NCBI GenBank assembly: GCA_032718475.1
Contig: JAUCBJ010008087.1
Span: 1 to 64,000 of the forward strand
Reading direction: 5' to 3'
Length of the DNA: 64,000 nt
Source of the DNA: Nemertoderma westbladi
Lineage: Eukaryota > Xenacoelomorpha > Nemertodermatida > Nemertodermatidae
Of this stretch, positions 33,713 to 43,764 are shown piece by piece. The position numbers and the translations under genes were made by a program. The notes beneath the pieces were generated by a model, which had not been told where the DNA came from, searched no databases, and saw nothing but the letters and a program-made list of their open reading frames with translations. Position 1 is the first letter of the stretch, and each line of letters opens with the position of its first letter.

Positions 33713-34261
33713 CTATGGCGCCGTATCAGTAAAGAATGCGCTACTCCAATCAACTTCCCCATTCGCTCCGAGAGGATTATTCTCCCAATTAGTATCACAG
33801 GCTCCATCGCAGCATTGCAACTGGCAGGCCACCAGGGGCACTTCTATCGTACTTTTTAAAGCATTTGCAACACCCACCATCGCACTCGCCATAACGTTTG
33901 CAACATCTGTATCATCATCTTCACCAGCACATTCAGCCTCAGATATTGATTTACACTGACCCTTCAACACATCTGTCACACACATAACAAATCCCATATT
34001 CATGAGTAAGTTGGCATCTACTTCCTTCATCTTCCCCCCTACTAGAGTCGACATTGTCATGCACTACGCGCAATCTTCTTTAGTTACCTTCGGTACTGCA
34101 TCAGAAAGCGATTTAACCACCTGATCTTGAATTTCCTGTATTTGGGAATTGTCAGATTTTATTACAAAAGTTAAACCTTCTTCACAAGTTATGCCTTCAC
34201 AAACTGAGTTAACGAAGATAACACAAAGACATACCACGATTAATAACTTGAGGTTATCCAT
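33713..34261 (-). pseudogene. Small Cys-rich secreted protein, copy with nonsense codon
   Basis: Paralogue of 30949-31503 in the same orientation. The frame is colinear from the ATG at 34261, but the codon corresponding to AAG (Lys67 of the intact copy, in CAKC) is TAG at about 34066-34064, leaving 65 residues before the stop. The downstream part stays open to 33713 and keeps the cysteine pattern (CQLQCCDGAC). The single nonsense change and otherwise preserved frame indicate recent loss or a segregating allele. Two small in-frame length differences occur in the acidic loop region. Confidence 0.8.
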
Positions 34262-34541
34262 TCTTGTGAAGGAAATCTTAATTATTGATATAATTGTGAA
34301 ATACCATAAAATTGGGAGCTTAAAGTAGTTGCAGTATCTTTAATAGAATCTACAATATATAATAATAAAAAATGTATGGTTTTTGTTAACCAGCCTACCT
34401 CCCCAAGCCGGGTTTCTCCAGCCTAGCCAAAATTGTATTATTGACTAACATGTTAAATTACGCAAATTGTTAAAAATTTAAAAATAAATTAATGGGTACT
34501 ATATCTCCACTTCATAACAAATAGCCCCTTGAAAACGGTAT

Positions 34542-34564
34542 GGGGGGGGGGGGGGGGGGGGGGG
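34542..34564. repeat. Poly-G tract, 23 bases
   Basis: Uninterrupted G run; a second run of 22 G follows at 34651-34672. Confidence 0.95.
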
Positions 34565-34650
34565 TAGTGGCAAATACAACCAAACGTTCTGATTGGTTAG
34601 TTTTCCGTGATTGTGTGTCCTCGATTCTCTAGAGCCATTATAAGGAGGAA

Positions 34651-34672
34651 GGGGGGGGGGGGGGGGGGGGGG
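34651..34672. repeat. Poly-G tract, 22 bases
   Basis: Uninterrupted G run preceded by AAGGAGGAA, 86 bp downstream of the G23 tract. Confidence 0.95.
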
Positions 34673-35201
34673 TGGTGATAATTATTAGAACCGTTCCTAT
34701 GAATGGATTTCATGTACAGTAGGCCTATGAAAAGGAACGAAGGCGGGTATTGTTGTGAATAATTGGTAGCTATGATGAATGAGAAGGGGCACAATGGGCT
34801 CATGGTTAGGCCATGTTACTTACAAATAGAAATATGGTCCTGGTCCGGTTACATACAATGCCACCACTCTAACAATGGGCTCACTCAATAACAATATAGT
34901 GTTAAAGGGGATTAAGGGATGTCTATACACTCTATCTACCTTTTGGTTGTAAAAGTCTCACTTATTAAGGGCGACATTAATTGCTACTGTTTAGTAAACC
35001 TTTGTAGTCTGACAGCTACGGAGCCTCGTATGGGAAAGGCAAAAAATATTTATTAAATATTTAATTATTAAATAATTATTTAATAAATATATATTGTACT
35101 TAAAGTAGAACTACGCCCTATATATGTGAACTACGCACTATATATGCCCTATATATGTGAACTACGCACTATATATGCATATATAGAACTACGCACTATA
35201 T

Positions 35202-35264
35202 ATGTGAAGAATACCAGGATTTCATTTTTCGGTCGACTTTTTATTGGAATTTTATATATGAAGA
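35202..35264 (-). repeat. Dispersed repeat, copy 2 (inverse of 5521-5583)
   Basis: Reverse complement of 5521-5583 with only a few mismatches. It contains CACTTTTCGGTCGAC-like and GAATACCAGGAT words. Confidence 0.8.
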
Positions 35265-35557
35265 TTTTTTATTTTTTTTATATATCTTTATTTAGTGTTT
35301 TATAGTCTTTTCAGTCTTATAACCTGTACCTATACTAATTCGTTTATTGTTTTGGTTAGATTCAGCCCTTCTGTAACCTGTGGTCTTGGTGAAAACCTGG
35401 TATTCTTCGCATGGGGGTAACTGCAAAGTGAAATATAACGGCAGAAAATCTGGTATTCTTAACATGGGCCTTGTACTATATATTCAGTGCAAATATGCTG
35501 TATAATATAAAAGGAATTTTAGTAAAAAAAATCCTTACCGGTAGATACAGCAAGGAC

Positions 35558-35707
35558 ACGAGGCGTTAAAGTCTATACAAATCAATCCAGGTTTCAGCCA
35601 ATCACAAAGGAGATGACGTAGGGCCTATTACAAATGAATGTGGATTGATTTGTATAGACTTTAATGACCACCCATGTTCTGTTAGAATCTATACATTTCA
35701 ATTATTT
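35558..35707 (+). repeat. MULE left terminal inverted repeat, about 150 bp
   Basis: Inverse of 43720-43754 (outer 35 bp, exact) plus 38713-38829 (inner part, about 90% identical). It is itself a foldback: AAGTCTATACAAATCAATCC near the outer end is inverted again as GGATTGATTTGTATAGACTT about 70 bp further in. Confidence 0.9.
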
Positions 35708-36045
35708 TCATTTAAATACTGCTTTCCCACTACTATTTCCCATAATAGTACTAAAGTAAGTAAGATGGTCTCCAGTGTATAATTGTTTGTTGTGTGAAGG
35801 TCAGCACACCAGTCTGCCAGTACACACAGTAGGCAGGAGAGGATTGGAATACTGATCGCATATATATGGCAGGGTACTGTGTGTATGTAGTTACTGTAGG
35901 AGCTGTATTGAGAGCAATATTATTTAATATTAAGAGTGAGGGTCCATGACCTACACTATATACAGTAGTACTGTAGGTCATGGAAGAACTCTACAGTAGG
36001 TATCCCAACCAGTATACTGTTACTGTTAGGCCTTAGCGCCTAGCC

Positions 36046-38487
36046 ATGTCTAATATTCAATGCAAATATTGTTCTACTGGTCAAAGTTATAAATCTACGA
36101 ACTCACTTGGGTGTCATATTAGGCGATTCCATAAAAACTATATTCCTCGCAGTGATAACGGCAAAATAACTTTCTCATTATCATCAGAACAAGAATTTGA
36201 TTTATGGAAAGAAAATTTTGAAGATAAAACCATTTCAAAATTTATTAAGCGATCTGATGGCGCAACGATGAGGAAGGATGGTTCCAGTGTAACGCATTAC
36301 ATATGTAATAGAATTGGCAACTACAGTACCAAAGGGTGTGGGCAAAGAATCTTAAAATATAAGGGGTCATATAAAGCGGCTGTGAAATCATGCTCAGCAT
36401 TCATCAAAGCTGTAAAGTTGCCAAATGGGAATTTTGAAGTTGAGGCTGTAGGAACGCATGATTCACATGATGTTTCAGTTCACCAACTGCCATTATCGAA
36501 TAGAGATAAAGGTCAATGTGCGGAGTTACTTCAAATTGGAATACCAAAGGAACGTGTGTTGCATGATATTCGTAGAACCGCAAAACTTGACAGCAGAATA
36601 ATGTTTGTTAATCCACAGGATTTGAGAAATATATGCAAGAAAAACGGCATTAATTGTGATGAAAGGCGCCATGAAAACGATGCTATGTCGGTAGACATAC
36701 GTGTTGAGGAGCTGCAATCATTAGACGAAAATCCTATTTTACTATATAAACCACAAGGGTTAAACACTACTGTGAAACTTATGGATAGTCAATTATCTGA
36801 TGACGATTTCGCTTTAATTATACAGACAAAATATCAATCTGACTGCTTTAAATTGTTTTCCAAACATTTCGTATGTGTTGACTCCACTCATAAAACATCC
36901 GGCTATCAATTCCCACTAACAACCTTATTGGTATTGGTTGCGGACAGCTGGGGTGAAGGAATGCCTGTTGCGTGGTTGATCTCTAATAGAGAGGACTTCA
37001 CCATGATTCGGCTCTTCTTTAGATTGCTATATGAACAGAGTCCAGAGGTTACTACGGCGGCGCTAATGAGTGATGACGCAGAACAGTACTATAAGTCTTG
37101 GGTTGACGCATTTCCACAACTCGAACAACCACGTAAACTACTCTGTAAGTGGCATGTTAAGAGAGCATGGACTGAGAACATAGCTAAGCTACCGCTGGAA
37201 GATAGATCAGAAGTAATGAAGATATTACACATGCTATGTGATGAACTAGACGAAGCACTGTTCAATGAATCAATGAATAACTTCTTAGAATATCTTACTG
37301 CCAACGAACAGCGTCATGCATTTCGAGACTACTTTTGTAATTTCTATGCTAATCGAACCGAGACTTGGGCGAGTTGCCACCGTACCAATCTACAAATAAA
37401 TACGAATACGTATGTTGAATCATTTCACAAAGTAATTAAGTATAAATACCTCAAGGCGACTAATAACAAGCGCTTGGATATACTTATTGATAAGCTTTTG
37501 CTCTTTGTTCAAGATAAGAATGTAGAACATCAAATCAGAGATATTGAAGGGAAATATTCTAAAGCCCAGAAGGAAAACGTTGCGCGGCATCGCCGGGCCT
37601 TGGCTCAACTGGATATCTTCTCTATTGAAGCTGCAAATGAGTTTATATGGTCTGTGACAAGCGGAACAAATAAGTACACTGATACATGCAATGCAAAAGT
37701 GAACTGTTGCAAACAGATTTGTCCAATATGTAACATCTGTTGTCACCGTTACAAGTGTTCTTGTAAGGATGCTGTTTTCACGAAAAGGCGCATTTGTAAA
37801 CATATCCACGCAGTCTGCATTCAGTATCATGCTGGTAGAACAACATCTGTTTCGCAGGAAGATATTGGGGCTGTTTCGCAGGAAGATATCCCGTCTGTTT
37901 CGCAGGAAGATATTCCGTCCATTTCGCAGGAAGATATCCCGTCTGTTTCGCAGGGAGATATCCCGTCTGTCCATCATACTGTCCTTCCGTCAGTTCATGA
38001 TGCTGATATCGAACAACTATCCGAAACTGATTTATGCGAACCACAACTGGTTTCGGATTTTTGGGATTCTGGAATCCCTAAACAGTTCTGGGAGGCTACC
38101 TCCGCCATGTCTACGTCTAAGGAGGTAGGGTACCCCCTGCCTTGTCTGAACAAACTGAATTCTTTATTGCACAACCCGAAAATTACGCACAGCAATAAAT
38201 TAATGGCTCACAATGCCATTGACAACATTATAAAATCCTTAACACATCGATTACCACTACTCACAAAGTCGCCTAATAATAAACGAATTATCACCCAAAA
38301 CCGCCGAATTTCCTCAATCCGATGGCAATTGTACACAACGCGAAAAAAACAAATTAGAAAAAAGAAGAAATACCTAAGACCGACTAACATGGAACAAAAT
38401 AGTATGTCTGCATATCTCAATCGATTGCAGCCGGTTGTAATTGGACCGGGCCGCGATCATGATTACGCATTAACTAACTGTATCTGA
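36046..38487 (+). CDS. MULE-type DDE transposase, 813 aa, with C2H2 and SWIM zinc fingers
   Basis: One uninterrupted frame, ATG at 36046, TGA at 38485-38487. It would bind the TIRs and catalyse cut-and-paste transposition. An N-terminal C2H2 finger uses C6, C9, H24, H29. The RNase H-like DDE core has D279 in CVDSTHKTSGYQ, D343 in ALMSDDAEQYYKSW, the CKWH motif typical of MULEs (C367, H370) and a likely E458 in NTYVESFHK. A SWIM zinc finger follows (C571-x-C573 ... C584-x-H586). After it come five copies of a SVSQEDIP-like octapeptide (about 601-645) and a basic C-terminal region (RKKQIRKKKKYLRP). No stops or frameshifts are seen, so it may still be functional. The host element carries a perfect target duplication and foldback TIRs. 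Confidence 0.93.
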   Translation: MSNIQCKYCSTGQSYKSTNSLGCHIRRFHKNYIPRSDNGKITFSLSSEQEFDLWKENFEDKTISKFIKRSDGATMRKDGSSVTHYICNRIGNYSTKGCGQRILKYKGSYKAAVKSCSAFIKAVKLPNGNFEVEAVGTHDSHDVSVHQLPLSNRDKGQCAELLQIGIPKERVLHDIRRTAKLDSRIMFVNPQDLRNICKKNGINCDERRHENDAMSVDIRVEELQSLDENPILLYKPQGLNTTVKLMDSQLSDDDFALIIQTKYQSDCFKLFSKHFVCVDSTHKTSGYQFPLTTLLVLVADSWGEGMPVAWLISNREDFTMIRLFFRLLYEQSPEVTTAALMSDDAEQYYKSWVDAFPQLEQPRKLLCKWHVKRAWTENIAKLPLEDRSEVMKILHMLCDELDEALFNESMNNFLEYLTANEQRHAFRDYFCNFYANRTETWASCHRTNLQINTNTYVESFHKVIKYKYLKATNNKRLDILIDKLLLFVQDKNVEHQIRDIEGKYSKAQKENVARHRRALAQLDIFSIEAANEFIWSVTSGTNKYTDTCNAKVNCCKQICPICNICCHRYKCSCKDAVFTKRRICKHIHAVCIQYHAGRTTSVSQEDIGAVSQEDIPSVSQEDIPSISQEDIPSVSQGDIPSVHHTVLPSVHDADIEQLSETDLCEPQLVSDFWDSGIPKQFWEATSAMSTSKEVGYPLPCLNKLNSLLHNPKITHSNKLMAHNAIDNIIKSLTHRLPLLTKSPNNKRIITQNRRISSIRWQLYTTRKKQIRKKKKYLRPTNMEQNSMSAYLNRLQPVVIGPGRDHDYALTNCI
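37850..37975 (+). repeat. 24-bp coding repeat in MULE transposase, about 5 copies
   Basis: Tandem in-frame units around TCGCAGGAAGATATCCCGTC encoding SVSQEDIP-like octapeptides. They are placed between the SWIM finger and the C-terminal domain and form a low-complexity linker. Confidence 0.85.
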
Positions 38488-38712
38488 CTGTACATTTTAT
38501 ACTGTACGTATGATTAAATGTTCTGCGGCTTTCAGATAATGGTTTGCTTTCAGATAATGATTAACCTGTTAATTTACTATAAGCATAACATATGTATCTA
38601 TAATTATAATAATGTAGAACAAGTATGAGAGTGTCTAGCAAAGATTTTTCATATCCTTTCATATAGCCTATACGGTTGACTTGAACTTATAATTTAAATT
38701 ATAAGTAAAAAA

Positions 38713-38829
38713 ATTGAAATGTATAGATTCTAACAGAACGTGGGTGGTCATTAAAGCCCATACAAATTAATCCACATTCGGTTGTAATAGGCCTACGTCA
38801 TCTCCTTTGTGATTGGCTGAAACCTGGAT
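38713..38829 (-). repeat. MULE right TIR, inner part (split from its outer end)
   Basis: Inverse of the left TIR from about 35707 back to 35585, ending ...GCTGAAACCTGGAT. The outer 27 to 35 bp of this TIR are found 4.9 kb away at 43720-43754. Confidence 0.88.
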
Positions 38830-38832
38830 GGT

Positions 38833-41800
38833 CTGGCTGCAACCGGAGAGCCCGAGGCTCGACAGAGAATTATGAGGTATAGATACTGCAGCCTATTTAA
38901 CGGAACATAGAACCCACCATCAACACCAACTTCAAACCTCATAATTTAACGGTCTAGTATCACTCCCTGAGAAGTAGGCATTTTGCTTTGATCTTTTTTA
39001 GGTGGATCTTTAAATGATTTTTCCAGGAGAACGGCGAAAGCTAGAACGATTCTGTTTGCGCGATCTGGTAGATGGCCCTAGCGCGCTAGCTAGGAGTTTT
39101 TGTGGAAAAAATCTGTTAATTAATTAATTAGTAATTAGCGATTAAAGATTTCTAATTGATTTTTCTCGAAAAGTATTTGATTTTTCCCCTAGCAACGGTG
39201 TTTCTTTTTGTTCATCTCGGTAAGATCTAAAAAAAGTTCAGTCATCGCTATGGCCCTCCTATTACTGTTAATTAGTACTAATTAGCCGAAAACTAATTAG
39301 CGTCGTAACTCGAAAACACTAAGAGCTATGAAAAAACGTAACATCACAAAGTTGTTCGGAATTTTATTCTACACAAAAAAGTCTCTAGCGCCGATGCCGT
39401 ATCTCCTACCGTTAATTAGTAATTAACTAATTACTTAATTACCTAATTGGCGGGGGGGCTTTGTCCCCCCCGCCCCCAAATCCTTATTCACAAGGTGTAT
39501 CAAAGCGGTTTACTATTTTACAAATGATAATTATTCTAAAATCTTTTGAATCGAACTAATTAACGATTTTACTAATTAGTAAAGTTTCCCAAATTAATTA
39601 ATAATTTATCCAATCCGGCTGCAATTAATTAAACAGCTGAGTCGTCAGCCTGGTTTGATGAACTTGATGAAATCATAAAGTCAGTAGTTGCTGTATGCCA
39701 TTACTGACTAAAACTATATCTGTATATACCAAGCACCTCTTGCCGGTAGCTATCTCCACAGTCTGTAGTGAGCACCGGTGCAGGTATGGTAGGCCTACAT
39801 GTATGGCATATTTAGTGGAGGTTCTTTTGGCAGATAGGCCTAGTCAAAACGTTACATCAGATGCCGTATTTTAGTCAAAACGTACCCTATCTTCATATAG
39901 TTGAGTATTGTCAATACAGGAATATCCAAGTACTGGGTACTCCTGTACTTAGTATACCCATCTGCCCATGTACAGTAACTGGCTGATAGTTACCCTTAGT
40001 TTGTAGGCTATAGATGATTGACGTTTCTAGCAATGTTCTTAACGTTGGGATTTTACTGGAAGTTATTAATACCATAGTTTACCCCAAAAAAACTAAAATT
40101 ACCCAAATCGCACCAAATCAAAATAAATCTTATAACAGCAACACGGGCTATCTGACGATATGGATTAGATCAATGTAGCGGATTGTGACCATTGAAGGGC
40201 TTCTTATGCATGCAAAGGAAAATATGATCAGACCCAAATCACACAGTCAGACCTGATCTTTTGCTGATCAAATACCGGTAGGTGACTTTGCTGATATGCA
40301 GTAACATTTTACGGTACAATTTGATGCGAAAATGTTTTGGCCAGTACTCTGAACCTTCCATTGGGGTCTCAGGTCATGCGCGTACCATGGTCACTGTATC
40401 TGGCACCTGATTGGCTCAAATATTCAAACGCTGAAAACTTACCTAGGCCTTGACAATTAGTGATAAGATTTTATGCGAATATGTTTTGGATGGTGTTCTG
40501 AATCTCGCGTTGAGGTCCCAAGTCACCCCCATACCGTGGTCATCAGATACGGCGCCTGATTGGCTAATGCTTTGAACGACGATAACTCGAGTTTGCTTCA
40601 CTTTGGGATGAAGTTTGAAAGCTAAGAATATTCTCTGGAGTATGCCCTGGCTGCAACCGGAGAGCCCGAGGCTCGACAGAGAATTATGAGGTATAGATAC
40701 TGCAGCCTATTTAACGGAACATAGAACCCACCATCAACACCAACTTCAAACCTCATAATTTAACGGTCTAGTATCACTCCCTGAGAAGTAGGCATTTTGC
40801 TTTGATCTTTTTTAGGTGGATCTTTAAATGATTTTTCCAGGAGAACGGCGAAAGCTAGAACGATTCTGTTTGCGCGATCTGGTAGATGGCCCTAGCGCGC
40901 TAGCTAGGAGTTTTTGTGGAAAAAATCTGTTAATTAATTAATTAGTAATTAGCGATTAAAGATTTCTAATTGATTTTTCTCGAAAAGTATTTGATTTTTC
41001 CCCTAGCAACGGTGTTTCTTTTTGTTCATCTCGGTAAGATCTAAAAAAAGTTCAGTCATCGCTATGGCCCTCCTATTACTGTTAATTAGTACTAATTAGC
41101 CGAAAACTAATTAGCGTCGTAACTCGAAAACACTAAGAGCTATGAAAAAACGTAACATCACAAAGTTGTTCGGAATTTTATTCTACACAAAAAAGTCTCT
41201 AGCGCCGATGCCGTATCTCCTACCGTTAATTAGTAATTAACTAATTACTTAATTACCTAATTGGCGGGGGGGCTTTGTCCCCCCCGCCCCCAAATCCTTA
41301 TTCACAAGGTGTATCAAAGCGGTTTACTATTTTACAAATGATAATTATTCTAAAATCTTTTGAATCGAACTAATTAACGATTTTACTAATTAGTAAAGTT
41401 TCCCAAATTAATTAATAATTTATCCAATCCGGCTGCAATTAATTAAACAGCTGAGTCGTCAGCCTGGTTTGATGAACTTGATGAAATCATAAAGTCAGTA
41501 GTTGCTGTATGCCATTACTGACTAAAACTATATCTGTATATACCAAGCACCTCTTGCCGGTAGCTATCTCCACAGTCTGTAGTGAGCACCGGTGCAGGTA
41601 TGGTAGGCCTACATGTATGGCATATTTAGTGGAGGTTCTTTTGGCAGATAGGCCTAGTCAAAACGTTACATCAGATGCCGTATTTTAGTCAAAACGTACC
41701 CTATCTTCATATAGTTGAGTATTGTCAATACAGGAATATCCAAGTACTGGGTACTCCTGTACTTAGTATACCCATCTGCCCATGTACAGTAACTGGCTGA

Positions 41801-42460
41801 TAGTTACCCTTAGTTTGTAGGCTATAGATGATTGACGTTTCTAGCAATGTTCTTAACGTTGGGATTTTACTGGAAGTTATTAATACCATAGTTTACCCCA
41901 AAAAAACTAAAATTACCCAAATCGCACCAAATCAAAATAAATCTTATAACAGCAACACGGGCTATCTGACGATATGGATTAGATCAATGTAGCGGATTGT
42001 GACCATTGAAGGGCTTCTTATGCATGCAAAGGAAAATATGATCAGACCCAAATCACACAGTCAGACCTGATCTTTTGCTGATCAAATACCGGTAGGTGAC
42101 TTTGCTGATATGCAGTAACATTTTACGGTACAATTTGATGCGAAAATGTTTTGGCCAGTACTCTGAACCTTCCATTGGGGTCTCAGGTCATGCGCGTACC
42201 ATGGTCACTGTATCTGGCACCTGATTGGCTCAAATATTCAAACGCTGAAAACTTACCTAGGCCTTGACAATTAGTGATAAGATTTTATGCGAATATGTTT
42301 TGGATGGTGTTCTGAATCTCGCGTTGAGGTCCCAAGTCACCCCCATACCGTGGTCATCAGATACGGCGCCTGATTGGCTAATGCTTTGAACGACGATAAC
42401 TCGAGTTTGCTTCACTTTGGGATGAAGTTTGAAAGCTAAGAATATTCTCTGGAGTATGCC
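38833..42460. repeat. Perfect tandem duplication, 2 x 1814 bp
   Basis: 38833-40646 and 40647-42460 appear identical at every place compared (for example CTGGCTGCAACCGGAGAGCC at each start, TATGCCCT at each end). No gene in the unit. It contains clusters of TTAATTAGTAATTA words and a GC-rich hairpin, GGCGGGGGGGC/GCCCCC type, near 39450 and 41264. Confidence 0.93.
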
Positions 42461-43242
42461 CTAACTCACTGACGATGTTTTATAGCTGTTGGATTGTCGG
42501 GTTTTGCTACGTGGTCTATGATTGGTTAATTTTTTGAAAGGCTATATCTCAAGAAGTATTCACTTTGGAATGATGAAGTTTATTTTAAATGTTCTCTAGA
42601 GTGTTTCCGATCCTACTAAAGACATCCAATTGCTGTATGACTACCGGTTTTACGCTTTTGATTGTTTGAATATGCATGAAAATTTTGCATATAATATATC
42701 AAGAAGAATTAATTTTTGCACAAAGGAAATAATACTTACAATGCTCTCTGACATGTCTGGTGTATTTTAAAATCACTGGGGTTGAACAATTGTAATTGGA
42801 ATACACCTTTATGGGTTTTCTTTATGATTTTAGAGCTTTAAAAGTTCAATATTAAATTTTTTATTAAATAATTATTTTTGTGTTATTTGTTAATATGAGT
42901 ATATTTCTGTATTTGCTGGTATTATATTTTGGGTGTTTTTTTTGTTATTAGTTTTGGTATTAATTATTTTTTATCAATCCAGGGAATATCCTTATTAACT
43001 CTGGGTCCTCACTCGTTAATTCAGGGACCACCCTCGATAGCTCTGGGTCCACCCTCATCTCGTTAATTCAGAACCACCTTTGTCAATTCAACAAATTTGA
43101 ATAATTTTTTTTATTAGGTTTTCCAAGGTGCTGAATTAATTGATTGAAGATGGTTTTAAATGGCCTGCTTTTATTGTAATTCCATTTCGTGTGATGTGTT
43201 TCGTGCCACAAATTTTTGAAGTATAAATAATAATTTAATAAT

Positions 43243-43410
43243 ATGGTAGGCCTACATGTAGGGCAGATATAGTGGAGGTTCTTTTGGCAGATAGGCCTAG
43301 TCAAAACGTTACATCAGATGCAGAATTTTAGTCAAAACGTACCCTATCTTCATATATGGTAGTTGAATATTGTGAATACAGGAATACCCAAGTACTTCTG
43401 TAGGCCTACT
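43243..43410. repeat. Third, diverged partial copy of the duplicated unit
   Basis: Similar to 39787-39960 and its duplicate 41601-41774 (shared words AGTGGAGGTTCTTTTGGCAG, AGTCAAAACGTTACATCAGA) with roughly a tenth of positions changed and small indels. It shows an older duplication inside the same insertion. Confidence 0.85.
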
Positions 43411-43448
43411 AATGTACATGCGCAAGTAATATAAATTGGGGGGGTCTA

Positions 43449-43482
43449 TGCGCCTGTCGATTCATACGAATCGACAGGCGCA
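43449..43482. repeat. Perfect 15-bp hairpin, 4-base loop
   Basis: TGCGCCTGTCGATTC, loop ATAC, then the exact reverse complement. A compact GC-containing hairpin in AT-rich sequence. Confidence 0.9.
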
Positions 43483-43659
43483 ACAAAAGTATTTGGAATA
43501 TTATGCCCATGTATACTTATATATGTAAGCCTTCAAGTAGAAACAAAACTGACCTTAACAAAATCAAGGTAGGCATTTGTTATTTTCCATCAGCAATATG
43601 GGCTTTAACTTTTAACTTTACATGGGATTAATAATACTGTAATATTCTAGAACAATACC

Positions 43660-43715
43660 ACATGGCCAACGCCGTCGGCCATGCGCTCGCACGGCGCAAA
43701 TGCTCCATTTGCGCT
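43660..43715. repeat. Cluster of GC-rich hairpins at the insertion's right end
   Basis: CATGGCC...GGCCATG (7-bp stem, 9-base loop) is followed by GCGCAAATG-CTC-CATTTGCGC (9-bp stem, 3-base loop). It is located within 65 bp of the right junction of the 4.9-kb insertion and may be part of that element's terminal structure. Confidence 0.8.
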
Positions 43716-43719
43716 CTCC

Positions 43720-43754
43720 ACCTGGATTGATTTGTATAGACTTTAACGCCTCGT
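43720..43754 (-). repeat. MULE right TIR, outer 35 bp
   Basis: Exact reverse complement of 35558-35592, directly followed by the 10-bp target duplication CAGCAAGGAC. Confidence 0.92.
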
Positions 43755-43764
43755 CAGCAAGGAC

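Larger units (their letters stand above)
34262..35547. other. Non-coding AT-rich stretch with G tracts and short repeats
   Basis: No gene seen. It contains G23 at 34542-34564 and G22 at 34651-34672. An AT palindromic run lies at about 35040-35095, and a short array of GAACTACGCACTATATATG-like units at about 35109-35205. Dispersed-repeat words (GGTATTCTT...CATGGG) occur near 35396 and 35450. Confidence 0.7.
38830..43719. mobile_element. 4.9-kb non-coding insertion within the MULE right TIR
   Basis: Flanked by the 8-bp direct repeat ACCTGGAT (38822-38829 and 43720-43727), as expected from target duplication. Removing it reconnects the MULE TIR exactly. No coding frame of note. It starts GGTCTGGCTGC and ends GCGCTCTCC, with no evident terminal inverted repeat. 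The right end has several hairpins. An 8-bp duplication is compatible with hAT- or P-like insertion, but the element class is not identified. Confidence 0.7.
35558..43754 (+). mobile_element. Mutator-like (MULE) DNA transposon, 8.2 kb, with nested insertion
   Basis: The element starts ACGAGGCGTTAAAGTC and ends GACTTTAACGCCTCGT. The outer 35 bp of the two ends are exact inverted copies. Both sides carry the 10-bp direct repeat CAGCAAGGAC (35548-35557 and 43755-43764), a target duplication of the size typical for Mutator elements. It encodes a MULE transposase at 36046-38487. The right terminal repeat is interrupted by 38830-43719; without that insertion the element would be about 3.3 kb. Confidence 0.9.

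Noticed and set aside
36046-38487. Host gene with zinc fingers (domesticated transposase)
   Set aside because: It lies within matched TIRs and a 10-bp target duplication, so it is a resident transposon gene.
38830-43719. Helitron insertion
   Set aside because: The ends lack the 5' TC and 3' CTRR signature and the insert is flanked by an 8-bp duplication, which Helitrons do not make.
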